A stretch of DNA of 40,779 nt, taken from CAZDAM01 sp964503595 (GTDB lineage: Bacteria > Muiribacteriota > UBA6191). Position numbers and translations under genes: made by a program. Positions 40,592-40,779 of the stretch are shown here, in pieces; position 1 is the stretch's first letter, and each line of letters starts with the position of its first letter. Where the stretch lies: the NCBI GenBank assembly GCA_964503595.1, contig CAZDAM010000017.1, forward strand, positions 1-40,779. Reading direction: 5' to 3'. The notes beneath the pieces are model-generated. The model was not told the DNA's origin, did no database searches, and worked only from the letters and a program-made list of their open reading frames with translations.

Positions 40592-40665
40592 CGGGGCTGA
40601 CGAGGCTCGAACTCGCGACCTCCTGCGTGACAGGCAGGCACTCTAACCAACTGAGCTACAACCCC
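40592..40665 (-). tRNA. tRNA-Asp (GTC)
   Basis: The 74-nt cloverleaf has acceptor GGGGTTG/CAGCCCC with one G-U pair, anticodon stem CCTGC/GCAGG with loop CTGTCAC (anticodon GTC), and T-arm GCGAG-TTCGAGC-CTCGT. Discriminator G73 is the expected aspartate identity base. CCA is not encoded. It is second in the cluster. Confidence 0.97.
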
Positions 40666-40676
40666 TTGCTTGGATA

Positions 40677-40750
40677 TGGGCGTTCAAGGACTCGAACCTA
40701 GGACCCCCTGCTTGTAAGGCAGGTGCTCTAACCAACTGAGCTAAACGCCC
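40677..40750 (-). tRNA. tRNA-Val (TAC)
   Basis: The 74-nt cloverleaf has acceptor GGGCGTT/AACGCCC, anticodon stem CCTGC/GCAGG with loop CTTACAA (anticodon TAC) and discriminator A. The T-stem CTAGG/CCTTG has a U-U mismatch at its second pair, which is unusual. CCA is not encoded. It is the first gene of the cluster, closest to the promoter. Confidence 0.96.
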
Positions 40751-40769
40751 CCCGTCTCAAGGTGTGCTA

Positions 40770-40775
40770 ATAATA
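40770..40775 (-). promoter_or_regulatory. -10 element of the tRNA cluster promoter
   Basis: Minus strand TATTAT lies 19 bp upstream of the tRNA-Val 5' end. A G/C-rich stretch (GACGGG) follows just before the gene, as in many stable-RNA promoters. The -35 would fall outside the window, so the promoter is incomplete here. Confidence 0.45.
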
Positions 40776-40779
40776 TCAT

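Noticed and set aside
1..40779. CRISPR array, insertion sequence or prophage
   Set aside because: No regularly spaced repeats, transposase or phage genes were seen on either strand.

Overview
The window looks like chromosomal core sequence from a diderm (two-membrane) bacterium. Outer-membrane and export functions are present (secretin, SecDF, type IV-type prepilin). It also carries two features better known from Gram-positive or spore-forming lineages: a SpoVS homologue and a PASTA-repeat protein beside rsmB and rpe. Good sigma-70-type promoters and intrinsic terminators are readable. I cannot name the phylum from the sequence; an uncultured lineage is plausible. Almost every gene is on the minus strand in long, tightly overlapping operons. 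The few plus-strand genes are mostly small and unrecognised. No insertion sequence, phage gene, rRNA or CRISPR array was seen.

Layout from left to right. 1-3768: the tail of an unknown plus-strand ORF, then a secretin with a very long C-terminal extension. 3906-6061: a hexapeptide-repeat acyltransferase and glgC. 6122-6925: a lone ecfT on the plus strand. 6972-9880: secF and secD (SecD carries a paired EF-hand insert), then HU. 9972-15446: an overlapping operon in the order HIT protein, RsmB-type methyltransferase, PASTA protein, pseudokinase, rpe, TPR protein. 15556-16032: a small exported protein on the plus strand. 15987-24737: the classic rpmF-plsX-fabH-fabD-fabG-acpP-fabF-rnc lipid cluster, continued by spoVS and a large TPR protein. 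24939-27008: an unusual winged-helix/methyltransferase-like protein behind its own promoter and a structured leader that ends in an intrinsic terminator. 27247-28317: an exported TPR-like protein on the plus strand. 28320-38801: a ten-gene run that starts with nrdA-nrdB-dut and passes through a class I amidotransferase, SppA, a Yip1-like protein and a membrane-anchored helical protein to an ABC exporter and a VTT/DedA-type membrane protein. 39038-39664: a prepilin. 40011-40334: a small protein that may have an HPF-like fold. 40406-40750: four tRNA genes (Val, Asp, Phe, Cys in transcription order).

The most unusual items are: (i) the tandem winged-helix protein with an HsdM-like methyltransferase fold that lacks the NPPY motif, and its leader attenuator or sRNA; (ii) a PrkC-like PASTA kinase split into two genes, with the kinase half missing its catalytic residues; (iii) an EF-hand pair inserted in the periplasmic part of SecD; (iv) the secretin tail with recurring FLK motifs; and (v) hairpin/U-tract elements inside the lipid operon, in the rpmF leader and between acpP and fabF. 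All functional statements come from motif recognition by eye; no database search was run.
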